From contig JAFZGH010000276.1 of assembly GCA_017555465.1 (NCBI GenBank), positions 1 through 15,747 of the forward strand: a stretch of 15,747 bases of DNA, written 5' to 3'. Shown here in pieces: positions 6,235 through 13,296 of the stretch. The DNA is from Akkermansia sp. (GTDB lineage: Bacteria > Verrucomicrobiota > Verrucomicrobiia > Verrucomicrobiales > Akkermansiaceae). The position numbers and the translations under genes were made by a program. Below the pieces are notes generated by a model. The model ran no database searches. It was given only the letters and a program-made list of their open reading frames with translations, and had not been told where the DNA came from. How positions within the stretch are numbered: the first letter of the stretch is position 1; each line of letters begins with the position of its first letter.

Positions 6235-8943
6235 TTACTTATCCGCGAGCGCGGCCTGGGCGGCGGCGATGCGGGCGGTGGGCACGCGGTAGGGCGAGCA
6301 GGAGACGTAGGTGAGGCCGATCTTGTGGCAGAACTTGACGGAGGCGGGGTCGCCGCCGTGTTCGCCGCAGATGCCCATCTTCATGCCGGGGCGGGTGCTG
6401 CGACCCAGTTTCTCGGCCATCTGCATGAGCTTGCCTACGCCGTCCTGGTCGATGCTGGCGAAGACGTTGGTCTTGACGATTTCCAGGTCGCGGTAGTGGG
6501 GCAGGAAGGAGCCGGAGTCGTCGCGGCTCATGCCGAGGCCGGTCTGGGTGAGGTCGTTGGTGCCGAAGGAGAAGAATTCGGCGGTTTCGGCAATTTCATC
6601 TGCCGTGACGCAGGCGCGGGGAATCTCAATCATGGTGCCGACCTTGTAGGAGATACTGCGGCCCTTTTCGGCGAAAACCTCGGCGGCTACGCGGTCGATG
6701 ATTTCCTTCTGCAGGTCGAGTTCGCGCTTGAAGGCGACGAGCGGTACCATGATTTCCGGCTTGACTTCGATGCCTTCTTCCTCCTGCACCTCGATGGCGG
6801 CCTCGATGATGGCACGGGTCTGCATCTCGGTGATTTCGGGGTAGTCGATGCCGAGGCGGCAGCCGCGGTGGCCGAGCATGGGGTTGAATTCATGCAGTTC
6901 CTGCACGCGGCGCATGATGATTTCGACCGGCATGCCGAATTTCTGGGCCAGGGTGAGCTGCTGCTCCTTGGTGTGGGGCAGGAATTCGTGCAGGGGCGGG
7001 TCGAGCAGGCGGATGGTGGCGGGCAGGCCCTTGAGGGCGGAGAAGATGCCCTTGAAGTCGCTCTTCTGGAAGGGCAGGAGCTGGGCCACGGCCTTCTTGC
7101 GGTCATCCACGCGGTCGGAGAGAATCATGCGGCGCATGAAGTCGATGCGGTTGCCGGAGAAGAACATGTGTTCGGTGCGGCAGAGGCCGATGCCCTGGGC
7201 GCCGAAGGCAAGGGCTGCGGCGGCCTGGTCGGGGGAGTCGGCATTGGTGCGCACTCCCAGTCTGGTGGCCTTGGCGCACCAGTCCATGACGCGCTGGAAG
7301 TCGCGGTAGGTCTGGCTCTGCTCCGGCTGCATGGTCTTGCGGATGAGTACCTGGATGATTTCGGAGGGGGCGGTGGCCAGTTCACCGGCGTAGACGAGGC
7401 CGGCGGTGCCGTCCAGCGAGAGGTAGTCGCCTTCCTTGTAGGTCTTGCCGGCGATTTCGATGGTGCGGTTGTTGTAGTCGATGGTCATTTCGCTCACGCC
7501 GCAGACGCAGACCTTGCCCATCTGGCGGGCAACGAGGGCGGCGTGGCTGGAGAGACCACCGCGGGCGGTGAGGATGCCCTCTGCCGCAATCATGCCGCGC
7601 AGGTCTTCCGGGCTGGTTTCCAGACGCACCAGCAGCACCTTTTCACCGCGGTCCGTGGCTTCCACGCAGCGGGCGGCGTTCAGGTAGATGCGGCCGGAGG
7701 CGGCGCCGGGGCCGGCGTTGAGTCCCTTGGCAATCGGCTTCACCTTGCGCACGGCGGCATCGTCGAAGATGGGGGCGAGCACCTGGTCCACCTGGTCGGC
7801 GGGAATGCGGCTCACGGCGGTCTGCCAGTCGATGAGGCCTTCCTTCTCCATATCGCAGGCGATGCGGAAGGCGGCGATGCCGGTGCGCTTGCCGTTGCGG
7901 GTCTGGAGCATGTAGACCTTGCGGTCCTGGATGGTGAACTCGAAGTCCTGCATGTCGCGGAAGTGGTTTTCGAGAGTCTTGCGGATGGCGCAGAGTTCCT
8001 GGTAGGCGCTGGGCATGACCTCGGCCAGGCGGGCTACGGGGTCGGGGGTGCGGACACCGGCCACCACGTCTTCGCCCTGGGCATTCATGAGGAATTCACC
8101 GTAGAATTCGTTGGTGCCGGCGGCGGGGTTGCGGGTGAAGGCCACACCGGAGCCGGATTCATCGCTGGTGTTGCCGAATACCATGCACTGCACGTTCACG
8201 GCGGTGCCCCATTCGCTGGGGATGCCGTACTTCTGGCGGTAGGTGATGGCGCGTTCGTTGTTCCAGGAGCCGAACACGGCGCCGATGGCGCCCTGCAGCT
8301 GGTCCCACGGGCTGGTGGGGAACATCTCGCCCGTGCGCTTGAGCACCAGGGTCTTGAAGCGGCTCACCAGTTCCTGGTTATCCTCGGCGGTCAGCTCAGA
8401 GTCGGAGATGTCCTTGCCGTAGCGTTCTTCCTTCAGCGCGTGGATGACGCTTTCGAAGGGTTCCATGTCTTCGTTCTCGTTCTTCTGCACGCCCATGACC
8501 ACATCGCCGTACATCTGCACGAAGCGGCGGTAGCAGTCCCATGCAAAGCGGGGGTTGCTGGTGGCCTTGGCCATGGAGGCCACGGTCTCATCATTCAGGC
8601 CGAGGTTCAGGATGGTATCCATCATGCCCGGCATGGATTCACGCGCGCCGGAACGCACGGAGACGAGCAGGGGCATTTCCTCCGTGTCGCCGAACTTGCG
8701 GCCGACGTGGGCCTCCATCTTCGCGATGCCTTCTTTCACGCAGGCATCGAGTTCTGCCGGGTAGGTGCGGCCGTTGTCGTAGTAGTAGGTGCAGACCTCA
8801 GTGGTGATGGTGAACCCGGGAGGCACGGGGAGGCCGATGCGTGCCATTTCTGCCAGGTTGGCGCCCTTGCCACCCAGCAGGGGCTTCATGCTGCCGTCGC
8901 CATCGGCGGTTCCGCCGCCGAAATGATAGACTATTTTGTTCAT
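6235..8943 (-). CDS. ppdK: Pyruvate, phosphate dikinase
   Basis: This cytosolic enzyme interconverts ATP, pyruvate and phosphate with AMP, PEP and pyrophosphate, linking glycolysis and gluconeogenesis. The 902-residue protein is near the usual family length. In order it has the ATP-grasp nucleotide-binding region (GGKGANLAEM near the N-terminus, then SVRSGARESMPGMMDT), the swivelling phosphohistidine domain GGLSSHAALVAR with H467, and the PEP/pyruvate TIM barrel with SFGTNDLTQTGLGMSRDD and ICGEHGGDP carrying the catalytic C859. Start ATG 8943 (MNKIVYHFGGG) is chosen over the in-frame TTG three codons earlier. Expression comes from the promoter at 8985-9013, with the terminator at 6151-6181, so it is probably monocistronic. 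It is strongly GC-rich, which explains the very long open frames on its opposite strand. Confidence 0.97.
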   Translation of the reverse strand: MNKIVYHFGGGTADGDGSMKPLLGGKGANLAEMARIGLPVPPGFTITTEVCTYYYDNGRTYPAELDACVKEGIAKMEAHVGRKFGDTEEMPLLVSVRSGARESMPGMMDTILNLGLNDETVASMAKATSNPRFAWDCYRRFVQMYGDVVMGVQKNENEDMEPFESVIHALKEERYGKDISDSELTAEDNQELVSRFKTLVLKRTGEMFPTSPWDQLQGAIGAVFGSWNNERAITYRQKYGIPSEWGTAVNVQCMVFGNTSDESGSGVAFTRNPAAGTNEFYGEFLMNAQGEDVVAGVRTPDPVARLAEVMPSAYQELCAIRKTLENHFRDMQDFEFTIQDRKVYMLQTRNGKRTGIAAFRIACDMEKEGLIDWQTAVSRIPADQVDQVLAPIFDDAAVRKVKPIAKGLNAGPGAASGRIYLNAARCVEATDRGEKVLLVRLETSPEDLRGMIAAEGILTARGGLSSHAALVARQMGKVCVCGVSEMTIDYNNRTIEIAGKTYKEGDYLSLDGTAGLVYAGELATAPSEIIQVLIRKTMQPEQSQTYRDFQRVMDWCAKATRLGVRTNADSPDQAAAALAFGAQGIGLCRTEHMFFSGNRIDFMRRMILSDRVDDRKKAVAQLLPFQKSDFKGIFSALKGLPATIRLLDPPLHEFLPHTKEQQLTLAQKFGMPVEIIMRRVQELHEFNPMLGHRGCRLGIDYPEITEMQTRAIIEAAIEVQEEEGIEVKPEIMVPLVAFKRELDLQKEIIDRVAAEVFAEKGRSISYKVGTMIEIPRACVTADEIAETAEFFSFGTNDLTQTGLGMSRDDSGSFLPHYRDLEIVKTNVFASIDQDGVGKLMQMAEKLGRSTRPGMKMGICGEHGGDPASVKFCHKIGLTYVSCSPYRVPTARIAAAQAALADK

Positions 8944-8984
8944 ATGCGTCAATTAGTTTAGGGAAAAAGGAATATAAGGCAAGT

Positions 8985-9013
8985 ATCATACGCCCTGGGT
9001 GAGCTGGTGTCAA
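8985..9013 (-). promoter_or_regulatory. Promoter of ppdK
   Basis: On the minus strand the -35 is TTGACA (9013-9008), the spacer is 17 bases and the -10 is TATGAT (8990-8985). The start point would be near 8978, giving a leader of about 35 bases before ATG 8943. It is an almost consensus sigma70-type promoter. Confidence 0.8.
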
Positions 9014-9086
9014 GAATACACGAGAGGATGACGCGGATGATTGATAACGCGGTTGCGCGCGCGTGAAAAAAGTTATTACTTTGCGC

Positions 9087-9115
9087 TTGACCGTATGGCC
9101 GGGATGTGGTAGCGT
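9087..9115 (+). promoter_or_regulatory. Promoter of the ribH-nusB-ftsY-rlmN run
   Basis: The -35 is TTGACC (9087-9092), the spacer is 17 bases and the -10 is TAGCGT (9110-9115). The start would be near 9122, about 40 bases before the ribH ATG, too short for an FMN riboswitch. It diverges from the ppdK promoter. Confidence 0.65.
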
Positions 9116-9161
9116 GCCCTTCAGCGGACACCGACGCCGCGAGAACGTATATTTCACCACT

Positions 9162-9668
9162 ATGTCTACAGAACTTCCCCCTCCGTCTGAATATCGTGGC
9201 CTTGGCGGTCGCATTACTGTTGTGGTTTCCCGCTACAATGAGAAGTATACTGATGCCCTTCTGGAGAATTGCGTGTCGGAGATTCAGGAGACGTCTCCGG
9301 GTGTGAATATCACTGTGGTTCGTGTTCCCGGCGCATTTGAAGTGCCGATGATGGTGAAACGCTCTATTGTAAAGGCTCGCGTGGGTGAAACGCCGGATGC
9401 CGTCATTGCCATGGGGGTGATTCTTCGCGGAAGTACGGCACATGCAGACCTCATTGGCAGCGCCATCACCAATCAGCTCATGAATATCACCTGCGAGACC
9501 CTGGTGCCGGTGGTTCATGAAGTGCTTCTGCTGGATAACGAAGAACAGGCTTTCGCCCGCTGCGTTGCCAGTACACTCAATCGCGGACGGGAAGCTGCAC
9601 GCGCTGCTTTGTCCATGATGAATGTCATTCATTCCGCAGCAGATCGTCGCATCGGATTTATCAAATAA
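9162..9668 (+). CDS. ribH: 6,7-dimethyl-8-ribityllumazine synthase
   Basis: This 168-residue enzyme condenses 5-amino-6-ribitylamino-uracil with 3,4-dihydroxy-2-butanone 4-phosphate, the penultimate step of riboflavin synthesis; the family forms capsid-like or pentameric assemblies. Visible signatures are RITVVVSRYNEKYTDALLENC at the N-terminus, VPGAFEVP (55-62), GVILRGSTAHAD (85-96) with the catalytic H94, and LLLDNEEQAFAR, matching the family's LTTDTxEQAxxR. The region before the last motif (VVHEV) departs from the usual VxFGV, so the protein is somewhat divergent. ATG 9162 is preferred because a longer open frame from 9063 would run through the promoter. No other rib genes are adjacent. 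It is first in the run with nusB, an order common in bacteria. Confidence 0.92.
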   Translation: MSTELPPPSEYRGLGGRITVVVSRYNEKYTDALLENCVSEIQETSPGVNITVVRVPGAFEVPMMVKRSIVKARVGETPDAVIAMGVILRGSTAHADLIGSAITNQLMNITCETLVPVVHEVLLLDNEEQAFARCVASTLNRGREAARAALSMMNVIHSAADRRIGFIK

Positions 9669-9687
9669 CTCCATCTCTTGATTTGAT

Positions 9688-10563
9688 ATGAATATTTCTC
9701 TCAGCAAAGTTCGCCAGAGTACCCTGGGGTATCTGTATGCCTACCTTTCCAACGGTCAGCAGCCGGTTGATGAGGAGTTGTTCTGGAGCATTGCTCTGGA
9801 AAAAGAACGCGACCATCTGCGCATGTCGCAGGCGAAAAATCTGCTGCACGCTGGTCGTGACCACGCTGATTCCGCCCGCTTGCTTGCTGAACGCGTAGAG
9901 CAGGTGGAAAACCACATGCATGCAGACATGACGGCTGCCGCCTTACGAGAGGAAATTGCCCGCTATACCCAGCAGTCTGCTCAATTTGATGCCGCCATCA
10001 AGGCCTTGCGTTACTGCATGTCCGATAAACGCCGGGATACAACAGACCAGCTGGCACTCTGCGTGGGGGATGTGCTGCGCCTGGCCGTTGTTGTGGAGGC
10101 TCTGGGGCGTGAACTTCTGCCTCTTTTTGCCGATTTCCCTGCATACCGCCAGCAGTTGGACAGCCTGGCGGCCGTAATGAACCGCAGAGCTCGCATGTTC
10201 CAGTCCTGCGCTGCATTGGCTGCTCCTGAAAAACTGGCTGATTCCAAGGAACACATGGGGCTGGCGCGCCAGGCTCGTGATATGCAGGAAATTCGCCCGG
10301 CAGTGGAAGCACTTGCCCGTGAAGTGATTGCCCGTATCCCTTTGTTGGAGCCCCGCGTGGAAGCGTTGCTTACCAATTATTCCATTGACCGTCTGGATAT
10401 GGTTGATAAGGCGATTCTTTTCCTGGCCCTGTATGAGTTGGAAGAGAAGGGGCTTGATACGCCGATTGTTGTTTCCGAGGCTACCGCTCTTGCTCATGAA
10501 TATTCCGGCAGCAAGAGTGCGCCCTTCATTCACGGTGTGATTGCGGCTGCTGCTAAGAAATAA
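9688..10563 (+). CDS. nusB: Transcription antitermination factor NusB, extended form
   Basis: NusB binds boxA RNA with NusE (S10) in rRNA antitermination. The C-terminal part (about residues 205-291) is clearly NusB: LLTNYSIDRLDMVDKAILFL, then LYELEEKGLDTPIVVSEATALAHEYSG and a final helix. The N-terminus (RQSTLGYLYAYLSNG) resembles the first NusB helix. At 291 residues it is about twice the usual 130-150, with roughly 150 extra residues, mostly helical and charged, between the two parts. It starts 19 bases after ribH and ends 6 bases before ftsY, so all are likely one transcript. The insert may be a lineage feature; I cannot assign it a function. Confidence 0.88.
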   Translation: MNISLSKVRQSTLGYLYAYLSNGQQPVDEELFWSIALEKERDHLRMSQAKNLLHAGRDHADSARLLAERVEQVENHMHADMTAAALREEIARYTQQSAQFDAAIKALRYCMSDKRRDTTDQLALCVGDVLRLAVVVEALGRELLPLFADFPAYRQQLDSLAAVMNRRARMFQSCAALAAPEKLADSKEHMGLARQARDMQEIRPAVEALAREVIARIPLLEPRVEALLTNYSIDRLDMVDKAILFLALYELEEKGLDTPIVVSEATALAHEYSGSKSAPFIHGVIAAAAKK

Positions 10564-10569
10564 TTTTCC

Positions 10570-11418
10570 ATGGCTCATTTTTTTACACGTCTGATTGATA
10601 AGTTCCTCGGTGAACCGGAGATTGATTGGGATGAGCTGGAGGCTGATCTCATTTCCTCCGATATCGGCGCGAAACGCGTTATCCCGCTTATTGAGGAACT
10701 GCAGGAGCAGGATTCCCAGGATGCCTGTGATATTGCAGACTACATCAAGGCGCAGTTGCGCGCTGCTTTTCCGGCGGAGCTGCCCCAGCTTCCCGTCTCG
10801 GAGGCCGGGAAACCCGTCGTTATCATGATGGTGGGTGTGAATGGTGCCGGCAAGACCACCACCAGTGCCAAGCTGGCGCATTTGCTGCAGAAGCAGGGGC
10901 ACTCGGTGCTGCTGGCTGCGGCTGATACGTTCCGCGCCGCCGCTGTGGAGCAGCTCGAAAGCTGGGCCTCCCGCCTGCAGATTCCGCTTTACAAGGGGCG
11001 CGAGAATCAGGACCCGGCTTCTGTGTGCTACGAGGCGCACAGCCGCGCCATTGCCACGGGGGCGCAGTACCTTATCTGTGACACGGCGGGGCGTCTGCAC
11101 ACGCGTCACAACCTCATGGAAGAGCTTTCCAAGATCCGCCGTTCCATTGCCAAGCAGGATGCCGCTGCCCCGCAGGCCTGTTTCCTCGTGGTCGATGCCA
11201 CCACCGGTGGCAATGCGCTCATGCAGGCGCGCGAGTTCCACAAAGCCACGCCGCTCACCGCCGTGGTGGTCACCAAGATGGATGGCTCCGGCAAGGGTGG
11301 TGTAGCTGTGGCTATTCAGGATGAGCTGGGGATTTCTCCCGTATTCCTGGGTATTGGAGAGGGGAAGGATGACCTCATCCCCTTCAAGGTGGATGAATAC
11401 GTGAACACTCTCCTGTAA
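10570..11418 (+). CDS. ftsY: Signal recognition particle receptor FtsY
   Basis: FtsY is a GTPase docking SRP-ribosome complexes at the inner membrane for co-translational insertion. The 282 residues comprise a short helical N domain (about 1-75) and a complete G domain: GVNGAGKTT (G1, 89-97), DTFRAAAVEQL (119-129), DTAGR (G3, 171-175), TKMDGSGKGG (G4, 235-244) and GIGEGKDDL near the end. The long acidic A domain seen in E. coli is absent; the protein begins MAHFFTRLIDKF, an amphipathic helix able to bind membrane lipid. This short form is common outside Enterobacteria. It lies 6 bases after nusB and 10 before rlmN. Confidence 0.96.
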   Translation: MAHFFTRLIDKFLGEPEIDWDELEADLISSDIGAKRVIPLIEELQEQDSQDACDIADYIKAQLRAAFPAELPQLPVSEAGKPVVIMMVGVNGAGKTTTSAKLAHLLQKQGHSVLLAAADTFRAAAVEQLESWASRLQIPLYKGRENQDPASVCYEAHSRAIATGAQYLICDTAGRLHTRHNLMEELSKIRRSIAKQDAAAPQACFLVVDATTGGNALMQAREFHKATPLTAVVVTKMDGSGKGGVAVAIQDELGISPVFLGIGEGKDDLIPFKVDEYVNTLL

Positions 11419-11428
11419 TATAACGCGC

Positions 11429-12493
11429 ATGGATTGTCTGCTCGAATACTCCCGCGAGGCGCTGGTTGAGCTGCTGGCCGGCATGGGGCACAAGCCCTTC
11501 CGCGCTACCCAGCTGCAGGAGTGGATCTGGAAACACCGGGCCGCTTCGTTTGAGCAGATGACCAACCTGCCGCCGGCGCTGCGTGCAGAGCTGGCCGCGC
11601 GTTTCTCCTTGCGCCCGCTGCAGGTGGTGGAGGTGAATGAGAGTACCACGGGCACCACGCGCAAGTTCCTTTCCCGCATGCAGGACGGCCACCTGGTCGA
11701 ATCCGTCATCATTCCTGCGGCAGTGGGGCAGGGTGGGGCGCATAGCTCCCGCATCACGCTCTGCGTGTCTTCCCAGGTGGGCTGTGCCTTCGGGTGCCGT
11801 TTCTGCGCCAGTGGCCTGCTGGGATTCACCCGCAACCTCACCGCGTCTGAAATCCTGGGCCAGATTCTGGCTGCAGAGGAAATTGCCGGTGAACGCGTGG
11901 ATAACTTGGTATTCATGGGTATGGGCGAGCCACTGGCAAATATGGATAATCTGCTGGCAGCGCTCGCCATCATCCTTGACCCGCATGGCTTGAATATCGG
12001 GGCTCGCCACATCACTATCTCCACCTCTGGCAATGTGCCGGGACTGCGCCGGCTGGCGGCCTTCGGTAAACCGCTGCGCCTGGCGGTCTCCCTGCATGGC
12101 GCGAGCGATGATGTGCGTGCGCAGGTGATGCCGGTAAACCGCAAGTGGCCGCTGGGCGAGTTGCTGCCCGCACTCAAGGAATGGAACCGCACCGGCAAGC
12201 ACATGATTACGCTGGAGTATATTCTGATTCAGGATGTTAACGCCATGCTGCCGGAGGCGCGCAAGCTGGCTCGCATTGCCCGCGAGCTGAATGCCAAGGT
12301 GAACCTTATTCCCTACAATACCGTGGAGGGACTTCCCTGGGTGCGGCCGTCGGAGGCGGACTGTAAGGCCTTCTGCCGTGCGCTTGTGGCAGAGAAGATT
12401 CCTGTCACCATGCGTTACGAAAAGGGACATGATATCAACGCAGCCTGTGGTCAGTTACGCCTGCGCCGCACGGCACCGGATGCCGGGGCATAA
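11429..12493 (+). CDS. rlmN: Dual-specificity 23S rRNA/tRNA adenine-C2 methyltransferase RlmN
   Basis: This radical SAM enzyme adds a methyl to C2 of A2503 in 23S rRNA and A37 of some tRNAs. The 354-residue length is typical. The iron-sulfur motif is CAFGCRFC (C119, C123, C126), followed by MGMGEPLAN, the SAM-binding stretches ISTSGNVPG and LAVSLHGASDDVR, and LIPYNTVEG. The C-terminal methyl-carrying cysteine is C340 in INAACGQLR. An N-terminal RNA-contacting region with GHKPFRATQLQEWIW is present. It starts 10 bases after ftsY and is the last gene of the housekeeping run. The next promoter begins 8 bases after its stop and I see no clear terminator between. Confidence 0.95.
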   Translation: MDCLLEYSREALVELLAGMGHKPFRATQLQEWIWKHRAASFEQMTNLPPALRAELAARFSLRPLQVVEVNESTTGTTRKFLSRMQDGHLVESVIIPAAVGQGGAHSSRITLCVSSQVGCAFGCRFCASGLLGFTRNLTASEILGQILAAEEIAGERVDNLVFMGMGEPLANMDNLLAALAIILDPHGLNIGARHITISTSGNVPGLRRLAAFGKPLRLAVSLHGASDDVRAQVMPVNRKWPLGELLPALKEWNRTGKHMITLEYILIQDVNAMLPEARKLARIARELNAKVNLIPYNTVEGLPWVRPSEADCKAFCRALVAEKIPVTMRYEKGHDINAACGQLRLRRTAPDAGA

Positions 12494-12500
12494 AAAGCCC

Positions 12501-12529
12501 TTGACGAATGGTGCCTCTGCGTGTATAGT
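12501..12529 (+). promoter_or_regulatory. Promoter of the small-protein/lipoprotein pair
   Basis: The -35 is TTGACG (12501-12506), the spacer is 17 bases and the -10 is TATAGT (12524-12529). The predicted start near 12536 coincides with an in-frame GTG codon, suggesting either a leaderless GTG start or use of ATG 12590. Confidence 0.8.
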
Positions 12530-12535
12530 TCGCGC

Positions 12536-12796
12536 GTGAGCTCCAAGAATGTACCATTGCTGACCCTGCCGACCACGGATTACGAGCGGATGCTTGATAT
12601 GAGCAACCAGCATCTTATCAGTGTGCTGCGCAGTGCTGTGCTTGCACCAGAGCGCATAGGTCGCTTCTCGCCCCGCCCGCCTGAAGAACATGATGCCTAC
12701 ACTGTGCATCACCGTCCCGGCTGCATTGATATACATCTCCACGCCGGCGGAGTAGATGTGTTCTGCTGCAAATTTGTTCCAGCTCCGGAATACTGA
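12536..12796 (+). CDS. Unknown small protein
   Basis: I do not recognise this protein of up to 86 residues. The open frame extends upstream to 12521 but overlaps the promoter -10, so GTG 12536 or ATG 12590 is the likely start; the latter gives about 68 residues. It has no signal peptide or membrane helix. The C-terminal part is rich in His, Pro and Cys (HHRPGCIDIHLHAGGVDVFC), a possible metal site. The stop overlaps the next ATG as TGATG, which suggests translational coupling with the lipoprotein, so the two products may act together. Function is unknown. Confidence 0.55.
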   Translation: MSSKNVPLLTLPTTDYERMLDMSNQHLISVLRSAVLAPERIGRFSPRPPEEHDAYTVHHRPGCIDIHLHAGGVDVFCCKFVPAPEY

Positions 12797-13179
12797 TGCG
12801 CCGTATCATTTCCTCCAGTGCCGTATGTGTTCTGCTGGCTTTTACTAGCTGCCAGCAATGTCGCTGGTGTCCGGTGGAACGTGAACTTATCTCCGGCAAT
12901 CGTGCCGTTGTGGAACCATACGAGGTGGAGTTTCGCCCCATGTTGCCTGATACCCCGGGCACCCGCGTGGTCGGACGCTTTCTGTTACAGCCCGATTCCG
13001 CGGCTGATCTCAGTAATGAATATTGCCTTCAGGAGGTAAGACGCCGTGCTGCTGCCATGGGGGGCAATATCGTCGTTTATCTCTACCCCGGCGTGGATTA
13101 TGCAGCCGTGGCATACACGCCGGAGCTGCACCAGGAGAATCTGCATGCCAATGATGATGTTCCTGTTTCTGACGAATAA
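12796..13179 (+). CDS. Putative small lipoprotein
   Basis: This protein has 127 residues. The N-terminus has two arginines, a hydrophobic stretch (residues 4-16) and a lipobox-like FTSC with C19, so it is probably exported and lipidated. The lipobox has F rather than the usual L at -3, which lowers certainty. The mature part is small, with a cysteine-containing start (QQCRWCPVERE) and a central VVGRFLLQPDSAADLSNEYC region, and no domain I recognise. It overlaps the preceding gene by one base and is followed by the Pho-box-like region. Its neighbours on the right also encode envelope proteins. Confidence 0.65.
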   Translation: MRRIISSSAVCVLLAFTSCQQCRWCPVERELISGNRAVVEPYEVEFRPMLPDTPGTRVVGRFLLQPDSAADLSNEYCLQEVRRRAAAMGGNIVVYLYPGVDYAAVAYTPELHQENLHANDDVPVSDE

Positions 13180-13197
13180 CAGAACCAGATGAAAAGC

Positions 13198-13217
13198 TTG
13201 TAACATAATTGTAACAT
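13198..13217 (+). promoter_or_regulatory. 11-bp-spaced direct repeat resembling a Pho box
   Basis: TTGTAACAT occurs at 13198-13206 and exactly again at 13209-13217, one helical turn apart. It ends 12 bases before the -35 of the next promoter. PhoB-type regulators bind 7-base direct repeats at 11-base spacing such as CTGTCAT or CTGTAAC. The match is suggestive; the regulator is inferred. Confidence 0.45.
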
Positions 13218-13229
13218 TGGCCGGCAAAT

Positions 13230-13259
13230 TTGTGCTCGCTTTCACTCCGTGCTTATGCT
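13230..13259 (+). promoter_or_regulatory. Promoter of the PA14-like gene pair
   Basis: The -35 is TTGTGC (13230-13235), the spacer is 18 bases and the -10 is TATGCT (13254-13259), giving a start near 13266 and a leader of about 30 bases. The weak -35 fits dependence on an activator at the direct repeat upstream. Confidence 0.55.
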
Positions 13260-13296
13260 AAAAAATACTCAGCAGAAAACCCCTGTCTGACGATTT

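Noticed and set aside
6325..8961. 878-codon open frame on the plus strand, opposite ppdK
   Set aside because: It is antisense to a clear ppdK and its product is repetitive Gly/Ala/His/Val/Asp, the usual result of GC-rich codons read on the opposite strand.
9063..9161. N-terminal extension of RibH
   Set aside because: It would overlap the TTGACC-17-TAGCGT promoter and the added residues do not resemble the family.
9116..9161. FMN riboswitch before ribH
   Set aside because: The predicted leader is only about 40 bases, far shorter than an FMN aptamer, and no RFN-like core is seen.
9943..12204. 753-codon minus-strand frame opposite nusB, ftsY and rlmN
   Set aside because: It shadows three well-supported genes with complete catalytic motifs, and its translation shows no coherent domain.
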